Part shown: one piece after another, positions 38,050 through 45,755 of the stretch
How positions within the stretch are numbered: the first letter of the stretch is position 1
Layout: each line of letters begins with the position of its first letter
Source of the DNA: Candidatus Gastranaerophilales bacterium
GTDB lineage: Bacteria; Cyanobacteriota; Vampirovibrionia; Gastranaerophilales; Gastranaerophilaceae
Assembly: GCA_947588745.1 (NCBI GenBank)
Contig: CANPYW010000002.1
Location: 55,282 to 119,281 of the forward strand
DNA length: 64,000 nt
Direction: 5' to 3'
Notes under the pieces: generated by a model
Databases searched by the model: none
What the model was told of the DNA's origin: nothing
The model's input: only the letters and a program-made list of their open reading frames with translations
Program-made: the position numbers and the translations under genes

Positions 38050-38739
38050 CTAATTACTTAAATACGAGATTGCTTTTTGCAGATTGGAATTTTGAATTCT
38101 GTACAATTGACTGTTTGCCTTAAATGTTTGAATATACGGCATTGCTTCCATAAATTCGGTTTGCAGGCTTACGTTTGAATACTCGCTGAACCCCTGTCTT
38201 ACATTAGGTGTCAACACTGCAATTCCGTCCTGAGTAACCACGCTTAACGTACCTGCCTGTTCGAATTTTCTCGTTTTTTTATTAAATACCTTTACAACAC
38301 CGTCCAAATCAATTGATATTTCATCGGGTTTTTCGGGAACTATCGGAAGTACAAGCGGCATTCCGGAATTTGTTAATACTTTGTTTCCGTCCAAAGTAAG
38401 TATCTCGCCGTCTTTTGTCATTCTAAAACGTCCGTCACGTGTCAATTTTATACCGTCTTTTGTTTCAACCTGAAAATATCCTTTTTCCGCAAGAGCCACA
38501 TCCAAAGGATTTTCCGTATATACAAGACGTCCGACCGTATCATCCGTTGTTGTTGATAATGCGGCTTCTCCGATATATTCCGCAAAAGAAGAAACAACGG
38601 GAATTTTTCTTTGATAACCGACTTTATCAAAACCCGTAACATTCTCGTTTGTTATTGCCATTAATTGAGTTTGCATTCTCATAGCACGAATATTTTGTAC
38701 TATTCCTCTGCTGTCATAAAATACCGAACCGTTTATCAT
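38050..38739 (-). CDS. FlgF/FlgG-type flagellar rod protein
   Basis: 229-residue paralogue of the next gene and first gene of the flagellar operon. It keeps the N-terminal helix with ITNENVTGFDKVGYQRKIPV (a degenerate rod motif), the central VALAEKGYFQVETKDGIKLTRDGRFRMTKDGEIL segment, and a C-terminal helix ending in NLQKAISYLSN. Its greater divergence suggests the FlgF-like member. Eleven bases separate it from the flgG-like gene. Confidence 0.82.
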   Translation of the reverse strand: MINGSVFYDSRGIVQNIRAMRMQTQLMAITNENVTGFDKVGYQRKIPVVSSFAEYIGEAALSTTTDDTVGRLVYTENPLDVALAEKGYFQVETKDGIKLTRDGRFRMTKDGEILTLDGNKVLTNSGMPLVLPIVPEKPDEISIDLDGVVKVFNKKTRKFEQAGTLSVVTQDGIAVLTPNVRQGFSEYSNVSLQTEFMEAMPYIQTFKANSQLYRIQNSNLQKAISYLSN

Positions 38740-38946
38740 ACAATTTTCCCTTTTTATAACACTTTTAATGATATTATATTAAAAGTCAAATGTACCCGTT
38801 TTTTTGGTTGATATATACGATTTTATTTCATATCAGCTACATTAAATGTATGATTTTTTTATTTCGACGTTTTTTCTGTGATATTATATTTTTGAAAGCA
38901 GTTATCTGCTGATTTGTTGTTATCAAAGAGCAAAAAAACGGGGAAT
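38740..38946. other. divergent region between flagellar operon and spoIID-like gene
   Basis: About 200 AT-rich bases from which the eleven-gene flagellar operon must be transcribed leftward. On the minus strand TTGACT and TATAAT-like strings occur but not at a standard spacing, and there is no sigma-28-type TAAAG/CGATA pair such as precedes the EF-hand genes. I can assign no promoter. Confidence 0.4.
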
Positions 38947-39822
38947 ATGCTGTTTAAAAAATTTATTCCGATTATTTTATTATTGATTTTATGCAATCCG
39001 AGAGCCGAAGCAATAAAAATAGGATTACAAACAAATGCTTCGGAAATTAAAGTTGCTTCTTCCGTTTCTGCCCTCATATACGATTCTTTACAATCAAAAT
39101 TACTTTACGAAATACGTCCGATGCAAATATATTCATTCAAACCAAAAGGGAATGAACTTGTTGTTGTCGTCGATAAAAAAGATATACGCCTCGGAACAAA
39201 TCAAATCGTTATAAAAACAAAAACTCCCGGTTTTCTTTGTACCAAAAGAGCCTGGTATAGAGGAGATTTCATTATTACAAATTGGGGAGGCGGCTCTAAT
39301 ACCACTTTAATTAACGATTTACCACTGGAAGATTATCTTAAAGGCGTCGTTCCTTCCGAAATGCCCTCAAGATGGAATGAGGAAGCACTTAAAGCACAAG
39401 CTATTGCTGCAAGAAGTTATGCCGTTGCCACAAAAAATGCTGGAAAACACGCTTCAAAAGGTTTTGATTTAGTGGATACAACCGCCGACCAAGCCTACGG
39501 CGGTGCAAGTGCCGAAAAATCCTCAACTACAAAAGCCGTTGAAGATACAAAAGGTATTGTGCTTATTCAGGATAAAAGAGTATTGCCAACATATTATCAT
39601 GCCAGCTCGGGCGGTCAAACAAGAGTTTGGGGTTCGGATAGCTCTTTTCTTCAATCCGTTCCATCGTTTGACGCAGGAACGAAGAAAAACGGGCATGGAG
39701 TCGGTATGAGTCAGCACGGTGCCAACAACATGGCAGAACAAGGCTACAATGCCTATCAAATCCTTAATTACTTTTACAAAGATTTCAAGTTTGCAAAACT
39801 CAGCGATAAGTGGGATATATAA
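38947..39822 (+). CDS. SpoIID/LytB-domain exported protein
   Basis: 291-residue protein with a Sec signal peptide (LFKK, hydrophobic core, cleavage near AEA at residue 20). The SpoIID domain covers about residues 110-280, with the conserved LPLEDYLKGVVPSEMP (including the Glu that is catalytic in SpoIID), EALKAQAIAARSYA, and HGVGMSQHGA near the end. SpoIID is a lytic transglycosylase acting on denuded peptidoglycan. In a non-sporulating diderm it probably serves envelope remodelling or division. The start was set at 38947 because a GGGGA site precedes it and the signal peptide begins there. Confidence 0.9.
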   Translation: MLFKKFIPIILLLILCNPRAEAIKIGLQTNASEIKVASSVSALIYDSLQSKLLYEIRPMQIYSFKPKGNELVVVVDKKDIRLGTNQIVIKTKTPGFLCTKRAWYRGDFIITNWGGGSNTTLINDLPLEDYLKGVVPSEMPSRWNEEALKAQAIAARSYAVATKNAGKHASKGFDLVDTTADQAYGGASAEKSSTTKAVEDTKGIVLIQDKRVLPTYYHASSGGQTRVWGSDSSFLQSVPSFDAGTKKNGHGVGMSQHGANNMAEQGYNAYQILNYFYKDFKFAKLSDKWDI

Positions 39823-39865
39823 ATTTTAATGCAATAAAAAACATTTAGTTTTGATTTATTTGAGA

Positions 39866-41311
39866 TTATACAAGAGAATTATAAACTGCCTGATATTCTT
39901 TTGCACTTTTTATCCACGAAAAATCAGCCTGCATTGCATGTTCAACGATTTTATTCCAAATTGTTTTATCTTTATATACATCCGTAGCACGTTTTAGGGC
40001 TGATAGCATTTCAAGTGCATCATAATTAAAGAACTTAAAGCCGGTAGCATTTTCCAAAGGATAGCCGTTTACGGTATCATCAAGCCCGCCTGTAGCTCTT
40101 ACAACGGGAATAGTACCATATTTCATGGCAATCAACTGTGATAAACCGCATGGTTCAAATCTTGAGGGCATTAAAAACATATCGGCACCCGCATATATTT
40201 TATTGCACAAGTCAGACCTGTATTCTATTCTTGCTCTTACATTTTTTGAATTATAACTGAGCCATACAAAGAAATCCTCGTAGCGTTTTTCTCCCGTACC
40301 CAGCACTATTATATCTGCCTCCAGCTCACGTATTTCGTTTTCAACAAATTTTATTAAATCAATTCCTTTTTGTTCTACCAATCTTGATATAATTGCAACC
40401 AAAGGTCTTTCGGGATTATATTCGAGCCAATATTCTTTTAAAATATCCTGTTTACACTTTTCTTTATTTGAAAAATCTTTACACGAATAATTACAGCATA
40501 GGGATTTATCCGTTTCAGGGTTAAATATCTCATAATCTATACCGTTTAAAATTCCTTTTAACTTGGCTTGATTATTTCTTAATGTCCAATCAAGCCCTTC
40601 TCCGTAATCATAAGTGAGTATTTCCTGAGCATATTTTGGCGATACGGCTATTATTTTATCCGCATAATTTATCGCACCTTTCATCCAATCAAGAATTCCA
40701 AAATGTTCAAGCCCTTGCGGATTATATACTTCTTCTTTATCCAATCCGGCAAATCGCAATATTTCGGGGAAATATTTACCCTGATATGCTAAATTATGTA
40801 TGGAAAATACAGTTTTTGCCCGATTAAAAAACGTATCATTTTTATATGACGTTTTTATCCAAATTGGAATCATTGCCGTATGCCAGTCATTGCAATGAAT
40901 TATATCAGGTTTAAAGTTCAAAGCCCTTGCATATTCCAATACGGCTTTTGAAAATGTAATAAATCTTTCCTGTTCATACCAGCTGTCAATCCCCTCGGGA
41001 TAAACTTTTTTAAAACAGGAAAAGAATTTCGGATTATCTATAAAAAATACGTTTATATTCGTATCCGGAAGCTTGCACATTTTAAGAGTAAACACATACT
41101 CTGCCATATAACCAAACCCCAAACGTAATTTCGAATTCGGAACATCTTGTATTTGATACTTTTCTTTATCTATACTTCCGATGAACGGAGTAAAAATTGC
41201 CATTTCATTATTTTCGTTTTGCAGATATTTCGGCAATGCCCCCATAACATCCGCAAGCCCTCCCACTTTTGTATAAGGTGCCAATTCAAATGCAGCAAAT
41301 AATATTTTCAT
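39866..41311 (-). CDS. glgA: glycogen synthase
   Basis: GT5 glycosyltransferase making alpha-1,4-glucan from ADP-glucose. The N-terminal KVGGLADVMGALP (residues 15-27) is the ADP-glucose-binding KxGGL motif. The C-terminal donor site has SRLVEQKGIDL near residue 300 and MPSRFEPCGLSQLIAMKYG near residue 375, with the catalytic Glu, followed by RATGGLDDTV. The length of 481 aa is normal. It indicates glycogen storage. It lies 11 bases downstream of ruvA. Confidence 0.96.
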   Translation of the reverse strand: MKILFAAFELAPYTKVGGLADVMGALPKYLQNENNEMAIFTPFIGSIDKEKYQIQDVPNSKLRLGFGYMAEYVFTLKMCKLPDTNINVFFIDNPKFFSCFKKVYPEGIDSWYEQERFITFSKAVLEYARALNFKPDIIHCNDWHTAMIPIWIKTSYKNDTFFNRAKTVFSIHNLAYQGKYFPEILRFAGLDKEEVYNPQGLEHFGILDWMKGAINYADKIIAVSPKYAQEILTYDYGEGLDWTLRNNQAKLKGILNGIDYEIFNPETDKSLCCNYSCKDFSNKEKCKQDILKEYWLEYNPERPLVAIISRLVEQKGIDLIKFVENEIRELEADIIVLGTGEKRYEDFFVWLSYNSKNVRARIEYRSDLCNKIYAGADMFLMPSRFEPCGLSQLIAMKYGTIPVVRATGGLDDTVNGYPLENATGFKFFNYDALEMLSALKRATDVYKDKTIWNKIVEHAMQADFSWIKSAKEYQAVYNSLV

Positions 41312-41322
41312 ATAAAGCCTCT

Positions 41323-41952
41323 TTATTCCATACGGGAAAGATATTCCAAAGAATATTTTAAAATATCTTCCGTACTTTTACTGTCTTTTTTATATTTTAA
41401 CACTTCTTTTATAGCTGATTTTGCTTCATTAACAGAATAGCCCAATGAAACTAATACATTTTGAACTTCCGTAACTGTTTCGGAAGAAGTATCTTTAACA
41501 TCAATATCCGTAATATCAACAGGCGTAACGTTTGACCAGTTTATAAGTTTATCTTTCAGTTCGATAATAATCTTTTGAGCCAGTTTAGCTCCTACGCCTT
41601 TTGCACGTGAAAGCTCTTTAAAATCTTCTCTAATCATAATATCGATTAATTCGGATATTGAAAATTCATCGGTAATCATAAGTGCCATTTTAAGCCCTAT
41701 TCCCGATACGCTTTGAAGAATATTAAATATATCCCGTTCTTCTTTTGTCAAAAAACCTATTAAACTCATAGAATCTTCTTTGTGAGCCAAAGATACAAAT
41801 ATTTTGGCTTCATCATTCGTATTCAACTCGGAAGCAATCCTTTTTCCCGTCAAAATCAAATACCCTATACCGCCGTTTTCAACAACAATATAAGCTCCTC
41901 TGTACGAATTAATCTGTTTTGAAACAATTTTTCCTTTTATATACTCATACAT
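41323..41952 (-). CDS. ruvA: Holliday junction helicase subunit RuvA
   Basis: 209-residue Holliday-junction-binding protein. It shows the N-terminal OB fold (MYEYIKGKIVSK through about residue 65), two helix-hairpin-helix motifs (LQSVSGIGLKMAL and RAKGVGAKLAQKIIIEL), and a C-terminal RuvB-contacting domain (about 160-209, SLGYSVNEAKSAI). ruvB and ruvC are not adjacent. Sits between a TPR gene (3 bases) and glgA. Confidence 0.96.
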   Translation of the reverse strand: MYEYIKGKIVSKQINSYRGAYIVVENGGIGYLILTGKRIASELNTNDEAKIFVSLAHKEDSMSLIGFLTKEERDIFNILQSVSGIGLKMALMITDEFSISELIDIMIREDFKELSRAKGVGAKLAQKIIIELKDKLINWSNVTPVDITDIDVKDTSSETVTEVQNVLVSLGYSVNEAKSAIKEVLKYKKDSKSTEDILKYSLEYLSRME

Positions 41953-41955
41953 ATT

Positions 41956-42537
41956 TCATTTCTCATTTTTAAGCTTTTTATAATTATCAATTGCTTCATT
42001 CATTTCAACATCTTTGCCCAGATTTTTAAAAGCGATTGCAAGATTATAATAAAAATTCGGCTCGTTAGATTTTAACTTTATCGCTTTTTCAAAGGCATTT
42101 TTGGCATCTTTATAATTTTTCTGTTCCAAATAAGCACAACCCAAATTATAATAATAATACGCAAAATCCTTTTTATACTTTATTGCCAGCTTATATTCGT
42201 TAATTGCACTGTTATACTTTTTTTCTTTAAAATAAATATTAGCCAAATTATAATGTGCTTTATCAAAATCAGGCTTTAACAATATGGATTTTTGAAGATA
42301 AAATGAAGCATTGGTATCATTGTTAAAATCTTGTGCAAGATTACCGAGAAGATACCATATTTCATAATCACGTTCATCTTCCGTTATTTTGGAAATCATA
42401 TTATAAGCTTCTTCAAGATTATTTGAATTATAAAGTGCAATAATTTCCTTCTTCTTATCTTCAAATGATTGTTCCGAAAAAGCATAAGAACCAAAAACAT
42501 AATATATAGTTAAAATTAAAACCGCAATTTTTTTCAT
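41956..42537 (-). CDS. exported TPR-repeat protein
   Basis: 193-residue protein with an N-terminal signal peptide (MKKIAVLILTIYYVFGSYAF, cleavage near residue 20) followed by about four TPR units (for example AHYNLANIYFKEKKYNSAINEY near residue 95). It lies directly upstream of ruvA. A periplasmic docking role is inferred. Confidence 0.85.
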   Translation of the reverse strand: MKKIAVLILTIYYVFGSYAFSEQSFEDKKKEIIALYNSNNLEEAYNMISKITEDERDYEIWYLLGNLAQDFNNDTNASFYLQKSILLKPDFDKAHYNLANIYFKEKKYNSAINEYKLAIKYKKDFAYYYYNLGCAYLEQKNYKDAKNAFEKAIKLKSNEPNFYYNLAIAFKNLGKDVEMNEAIDNYKKLKNEK

Positions 42538-42650
42538 AATCTACCCTAAAATATTATAATTTAATTATATAATTTTTGACCGTTTAAAAATGTAAAATTT
42601 TATAACAATTCTTCGATTTTGTTAAATTTTTAAAAAGAAAAATACTTTAT

Positions 42651-42656
42651 TATAAT
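42651..42656 (+). promoter_or_regulatory. candidate -10 element of the FliG/MgtE-N-like gene
   Basis: A perfect TATAAT lies 21 bases before the preferred start codon at 42678, with no good -35 partner. It shows that the gene is not obviously under the sigma-28-type control seen at the EF-hand genes. Confidence 0.35.
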
Positions 42657-42677
42657 ATAAACAAAACACAGGTGGAT

Positions 42678-43577
42678 ATGATTGGTTTAGATTTAGATTT
42701 ATCATATTTGAGCCGATATTTCAATATCAGCAGCAGAGTCATGGAACAATACCAAAATATGAGTATTGTTCAAATTATGCAGAAAGAAGCCGAAAACGGA
42801 AATACTCAAGCTGCCGAATTTTTGATAAAAATAACAAACGATCCGAATGAACTTGCTAAAGCGTTCAGACTTATTGAGCCAAAAAACAGGCTATTAATAC
42901 TTTCAAACATGAATAAAGAAGATTTAACCAAAATTATGGGTTTTTTAGAGCCGGAAGAATTGATTTTGGGCTTAAGTATTTTTAATCAGGAAATGCTTGT
43001 TAAAATGCTGGAGCTTCTTGAACCGGAAAGTTTAGCGGCTGTTGTTTTAAGTAAAATGGATTCCGACAAATTTTTAAAACTCATTCCCGAAGATTATTTA
43101 AACGAATTTTTAATGTCCGATAACATCAATAAAGAAATGATGATAAAAGCTATGGAGGATGTCGACGAAAACGAACTTCAAAAAATGATGGAAAATTTTT
43201 CGGGCGAATCCTGCTATGAGTCAAAAGAAAACATTATACGCCAATTAGGTTCAATGAACGATGATAATTTTATGAAAGTTGTATTATGTGCCGAAAAAGA
43301 CGGAAAAGAACAACTGATAGGAGGTCTTTTAAGGCGTAAACCCGATTTATTTGAAGAATTTTCAACCGAAGCCATGGCTTATCCTTTTAGAACTATGCAA
43401 AAAGAAGAAATTTTAAAATCTTTAACCGTTCTGGATACAAAAGAAATGCTTCCAATGGTGGAAGATTTGCCGCAAGAAATTATGGCACTTATTGCAACTC
43501 AAATTAATCCTCAAATATTTGCCAAAATTCTATGTTCGGATTTTAAAAATATAATTGCCGCTTGCGGAATAAAATAA
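42678..43577 (+). CDS. FliG/MgtE-N-like helical-repeat protein
   Basis: 299-residue all-helical protein made of short repeats of the type L-x-x-M-x-x-E-x-L-x-x-I/M-x-x-x-L-E-P-E, as in FliG middle domains and MgtE N-domains (NKEDLTKIMGFLEPEELIL near residue 75, then NQEMLVKMLELLEPESLAAV). The last 75 residues (KPDLFEEF to the FAKILCSDFKNII end) can be laid on the FliG C-terminal torque domain pattern with a one-residue gap, but identity is low. It has no membrane segment. I prefer the ATG at 42678 with AGGTGG just upstream over the GTG at 42672. It could be the missing switch function or an unrelated scaffold. Confidence 0.6.
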   Translation: MIGLDLDLSYLSRYFNISSRVMEQYQNMSIVQIMQKEAENGNTQAAEFLIKITNDPNELAKAFRLIEPKNRLLILSNMNKEDLTKIMGFLEPEELILGLSIFNQEMLVKMLELLEPESLAAVVLSKMDSDKFLKLIPEDYLNEFLMSDNINKEMMIKAMEDVDENELQKMMENFSGESCYESKENIIRQLGSMNDDNFMKVVLCAEKDGKEQLIGGLLRRKPDLFEEFSTEAMAYPFRTMQKEEILKSLTVLDTKEMLPMVEDLPQEIMALIATQINPQIFAKILCSDFKNIIAACGIK

Positions 43578-43580
43578 AAA

Positions 43581-43610
43581 AAAGAACCGCTTAAAAGCGG
43601 TTCTTTTAAT
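43581..43610. terminator. bidirectional terminator between converging genes
   Basis: Stem AAAGAACCGC / GCGGTTCTTT (43581-43590 and 43597-43606) with a six-base loop, an A run to the left and a T run to the right. It lies between the convergent stops of the FliG/MgtE-N-like gene and the 617-residue EF-hand gene and should stop both. Confidence 0.85.
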
Positions 43611-43621
43611 TCGAAAAGAAA

Positions 43622-45475
43622 TCAATATAAATCGGAATCCGTATATCCTACTGCAACATATATACCATATCCTTTGTTATATATTTCGGGTAATTCTATC
43701 TGGCACGTATTAATCAGCCAGTCATAGAATACTTTATCCGTCATTGCCAAATTATATTTTGCTGCAATTTTTCTTGCAATATCAATATTCTGTTTTGTAA
43801 ACATATCAGGATATAATTTCTTTAACAACGCTCTTAATGTATAATTTCCGGATATAACTTTTCCGCTTGAATCCGTTTGTTCATCATAATCCAACTCAGG
43901 ATCTACTTTTGGTTTACTAGGTTCTACAGTAGAGTTATCAACATTTGAGGATTTATCATTAGAGGTTGAAGGTGCAGCTGAAGCAGAATTAGATGATGAA
44001 GAACTATTGTTCTGGGACGGCTCATCATTTTGAGCCTGATCGGAAGAATTACTGATTGAAGGCACAATAACCTGTGCAACATTATTATCGGAGCTATCCG
44101 CTTTATCAGTTTTTGTAGAAACAACAACACCGTGTAAATATTCTTTTGTAACAGTCTTATCACCCGTTGTAGTAATTGTTGAAGCAAGATGTTTATTTGA
44201 AACATAAGCTGTTTGATAATTAACGGATTTATCAATATAATAATCCCTATAATTATATTGGGTTTTAGACGTTACACCCGTTTGCAAATTCTTTGTTTCT
44301 TTTGTCAATTTGTTTTTATATGAGTTAAGAACCGTTTGTGCAGTCGTTTTTTGCGTTTCTTTTGTTGTATCAGTGTAAGTATTTGTAGTTTTAGTAACGG
44401 TTTTATCCGAGTTCTTTTTATACGAATATGTTTCGTATTTTGTTACTTTTCCGTTTTTATCGTAAAATACTCTGTCAGCCCAAAGAGCATCGGAATTATT
44501 TTCGAAATACTTGGAACCGTCCGTTGTTTCATAGGTTTGTTTGCTTGTTTTTACTCCGTCTTTATTATAATCGGTGGAGGATAAAAGATTTCCCTTTGAA
44601 TCTCTTTGGAAAGTCCTTGTTACACCCGTATTGGAATAAACTCTTTTTGTTGCATAACCGTTTTTATCGTAGGAATAAACAGATTTCGGTTCTTTATCGG
44701 AATTTAAGTTAACAGTTTCTTTTCTTTTTCCGTCCGCAGCATATTGAACAACCGATGTTTCACCGTTAACTTTGGTTTTCATCGTTAATACAACGTTACC
44801 TTTATCGTCTTTTACAGTCACTTTGCCGTTCGAATTTGTAGTAACGTTACTGTATTGTTTATCGCCTATTTTTACGGATTTAACATCAGTTTTATCGGAT
44901 TTATAACTGAATGTTACATTAGTTGTTCCGGCTTTTACACTGGTAACTTTACCTTTGCTGTTAGTCGAAACCGTTGAACCGTCAGCACCTGTATGAGTAA
45001 ACGATTTTGTGGAATAATTATACTTTGTGGAACTACCGTTAGTATATTTAATAGTTTTTGTTGATTTTTCACCTGATTTATTATAAGCAACCGTAGTTTC
45101 TGATTTATCTTTATTTGTTGCAATAGTTTTATAACCGGTTAAATTACCGCTTTTATCAAAAGAAGATTGTACTTTATTACCGTTTGCCAATGTTTGAGTT
45201 ACGGTTGATGAACCGTCTTTTGACTTTGAAGAAGTCGATTTATAAAATGATGTATAGGCATCCCAATACTTATCGGAATTTTTTGAAGTACATACTTTTT
45301 TAAATTCTTTTTCAGTAATAACACCATCTTTATTTTTATCGATTTTTTTTAATTCATCGGCAGATAAACCGTCGGAATAATTTGTCTTTGAACCGCTTGC
45401 TTTGGTATTACTTCCAAGCTGATTATTACCGCTTACTCCCAATGCTTTGTAATTTAACCCTGAAACTTCACCCAT
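43622..45475 (-). CDS. EF-hand protein with YD-like repeats
   Basis: 617-residue protein that I cannot assign to a characterised family. A canonical calcium-binding EF-hand loop (D-K-N-K-D-G-V-I-T-E-K-E) lies near residues 46-57. Residues about 90-440 are short beta-type repeats of the YD/RHS kind (pattern Y-D/N-K-x-G-K/N-x-T/V). A Ser/Asn-rich linker follows (about 455-520), then a 90-residue C-terminal domain. It has no Sec signal peptide, although the composition is that of a surface or secreted protein. The start has AAGGAG 9 bases upstream. A sigma-28-like promoter lies 40 bases before the ATG. Divergent from the giant EF-hand gene. Confidence 0.85.
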   Translation of the reverse strand: MGEVSGLNYKALGVSGNNQLGSNTKASGSKTNYSDGLSADELKKIDKNKDGVITEKEFKKVCTSKNSDKYWDAYTSFYKSTSSKSKDGSSTVTQTLANGNKVQSSFDKSGNLTGYKTIATNKDKSETTVAYNKSGEKSTKTIKYTNGSSTKYNYSTKSFTHTGADGSTVSTNSKGKVTSVKAGTTNVTFSYKSDKTDVKSVKIGDKQYSNVTTNSNGKVTVKDDKGNVVLTMKTKVNGETSVVQYAADGKRKETVNLNSDKEPKSVYSYDKNGYATKRVYSNTGVTRTFQRDSKGNLLSSTDYNKDGVKTSKQTYETTDGSKYFENNSDALWADRVFYDKNGKVTKYETYSYKKNSDKTVTKTTNTYTDTTKETQKTTAQTVLNSYKNKLTKETKNLQTGVTSKTQYNYRDYYIDKSVNYQTAYVSNKHLASTITTTGDKTVTKEYLHGVVVSTKTDKADSSDNNVAQVIVPSISNSSDQAQNDEPSQNNSSSSSNSASAAPSTSNDKSSNVDNSTVEPSKPKVDPELDYDEQTDSSGKVISGNYTLRALLKKLYPDMFTKQNIDIARKIAAKYNLAMTDKVFYDWLINTCQIELPEIYNKGYGIYVAVGYTDSDLY

Positions 45476-45514
45476 ACAATAAACTCCTTAAATTTTTATC
45501 TTGACTTTCTTTAT

Positions 45515-45542
45515 GTATCGGAAAAAATTTTTTATCGCTTTA
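45515..45542 (-). promoter_or_regulatory. sigma-28 (FliA/SigD)-like promoter of the 617-aa EF-hand gene
   Basis: On the minus strand TAAAGCGA (45542 to 45535), 12 bases, then TCCGATAC (45522 to 45515). Known flagellar sigma consensus: TAAAGTTT, 11 bases, GCCGATAA (the B. subtilis SigD form tolerates a variable spacer). CCGATA and TAAAG match exactly. It ends 40 bases before the start codon. Confidence 0.6.
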
Positions 45543-45692
45543 GGAAAAAAATTTAAATATTAACAAAAATTTACATAAATGGCATTTAACCGAGAAAAAT
45601 ATTTTTTTAATAATAAAGGATATTATATATATATTATAAATTTATTTTTATTAACTTTTATGAAAAATGTTACAAAATCTACACAAAAAAAT

Positions 45693-45720
45693 TAAAGTTT
45701 AAAGTGTTCCTTTACGATAA
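45693..45720 (+). promoter_or_regulatory. sigma-28 (FliA/SigD)-like promoter of the giant EF-hand gene
   Basis: TAAAGTTT at 45693-45700 is an exact copy of the flagellar -35 consensus. After 12 bases comes TACGATAA at 45713-45720, matching six of eight bases of GCCGATAA. The element ends 36 bases before the start codon. The offset from the first T to CGA is 22 bases, the same as at the other two EF-hand genes. Confidence 0.7.
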
Positions 45721-45755
45721 ATAAAAATATTTCAAATTAACCTTAAGGAGTGAAA

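Larger units (their letters stand above)
45476..45755. other. divergent control region of two EF-hand genes
   Basis: 280 AT-rich bases separating two divergent large EF-hand genes. Both genes have a TTAAGGAGT ribosome binding sequence and each has its own sigma-28-like promoter inside this region. The central 120 bases hold only A/T-rich sequence without any structure I can interpret. Confidence 0.5.

Noticed and set aside
28350..38739. Injectisome (virulence-type) secretion system
   Set aside because: FlgB, FlgC, FlgG-type rod proteins and FliE are present, and there are no secretin or translocon genes, so the cluster is flagellar.
38740..38946. Sigma-28-like element before the flagellar operon
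   Set aside because: No TAAAG paired with CGATA was found on the minus strand; early flagellar genes would not be expected to use it.
45750..45755. GTG start for the giant EF-hand protein
   Set aside because: It overlaps the TTAAGGAG ribosome binding site, which is ideally spaced for the ATG at 45756.
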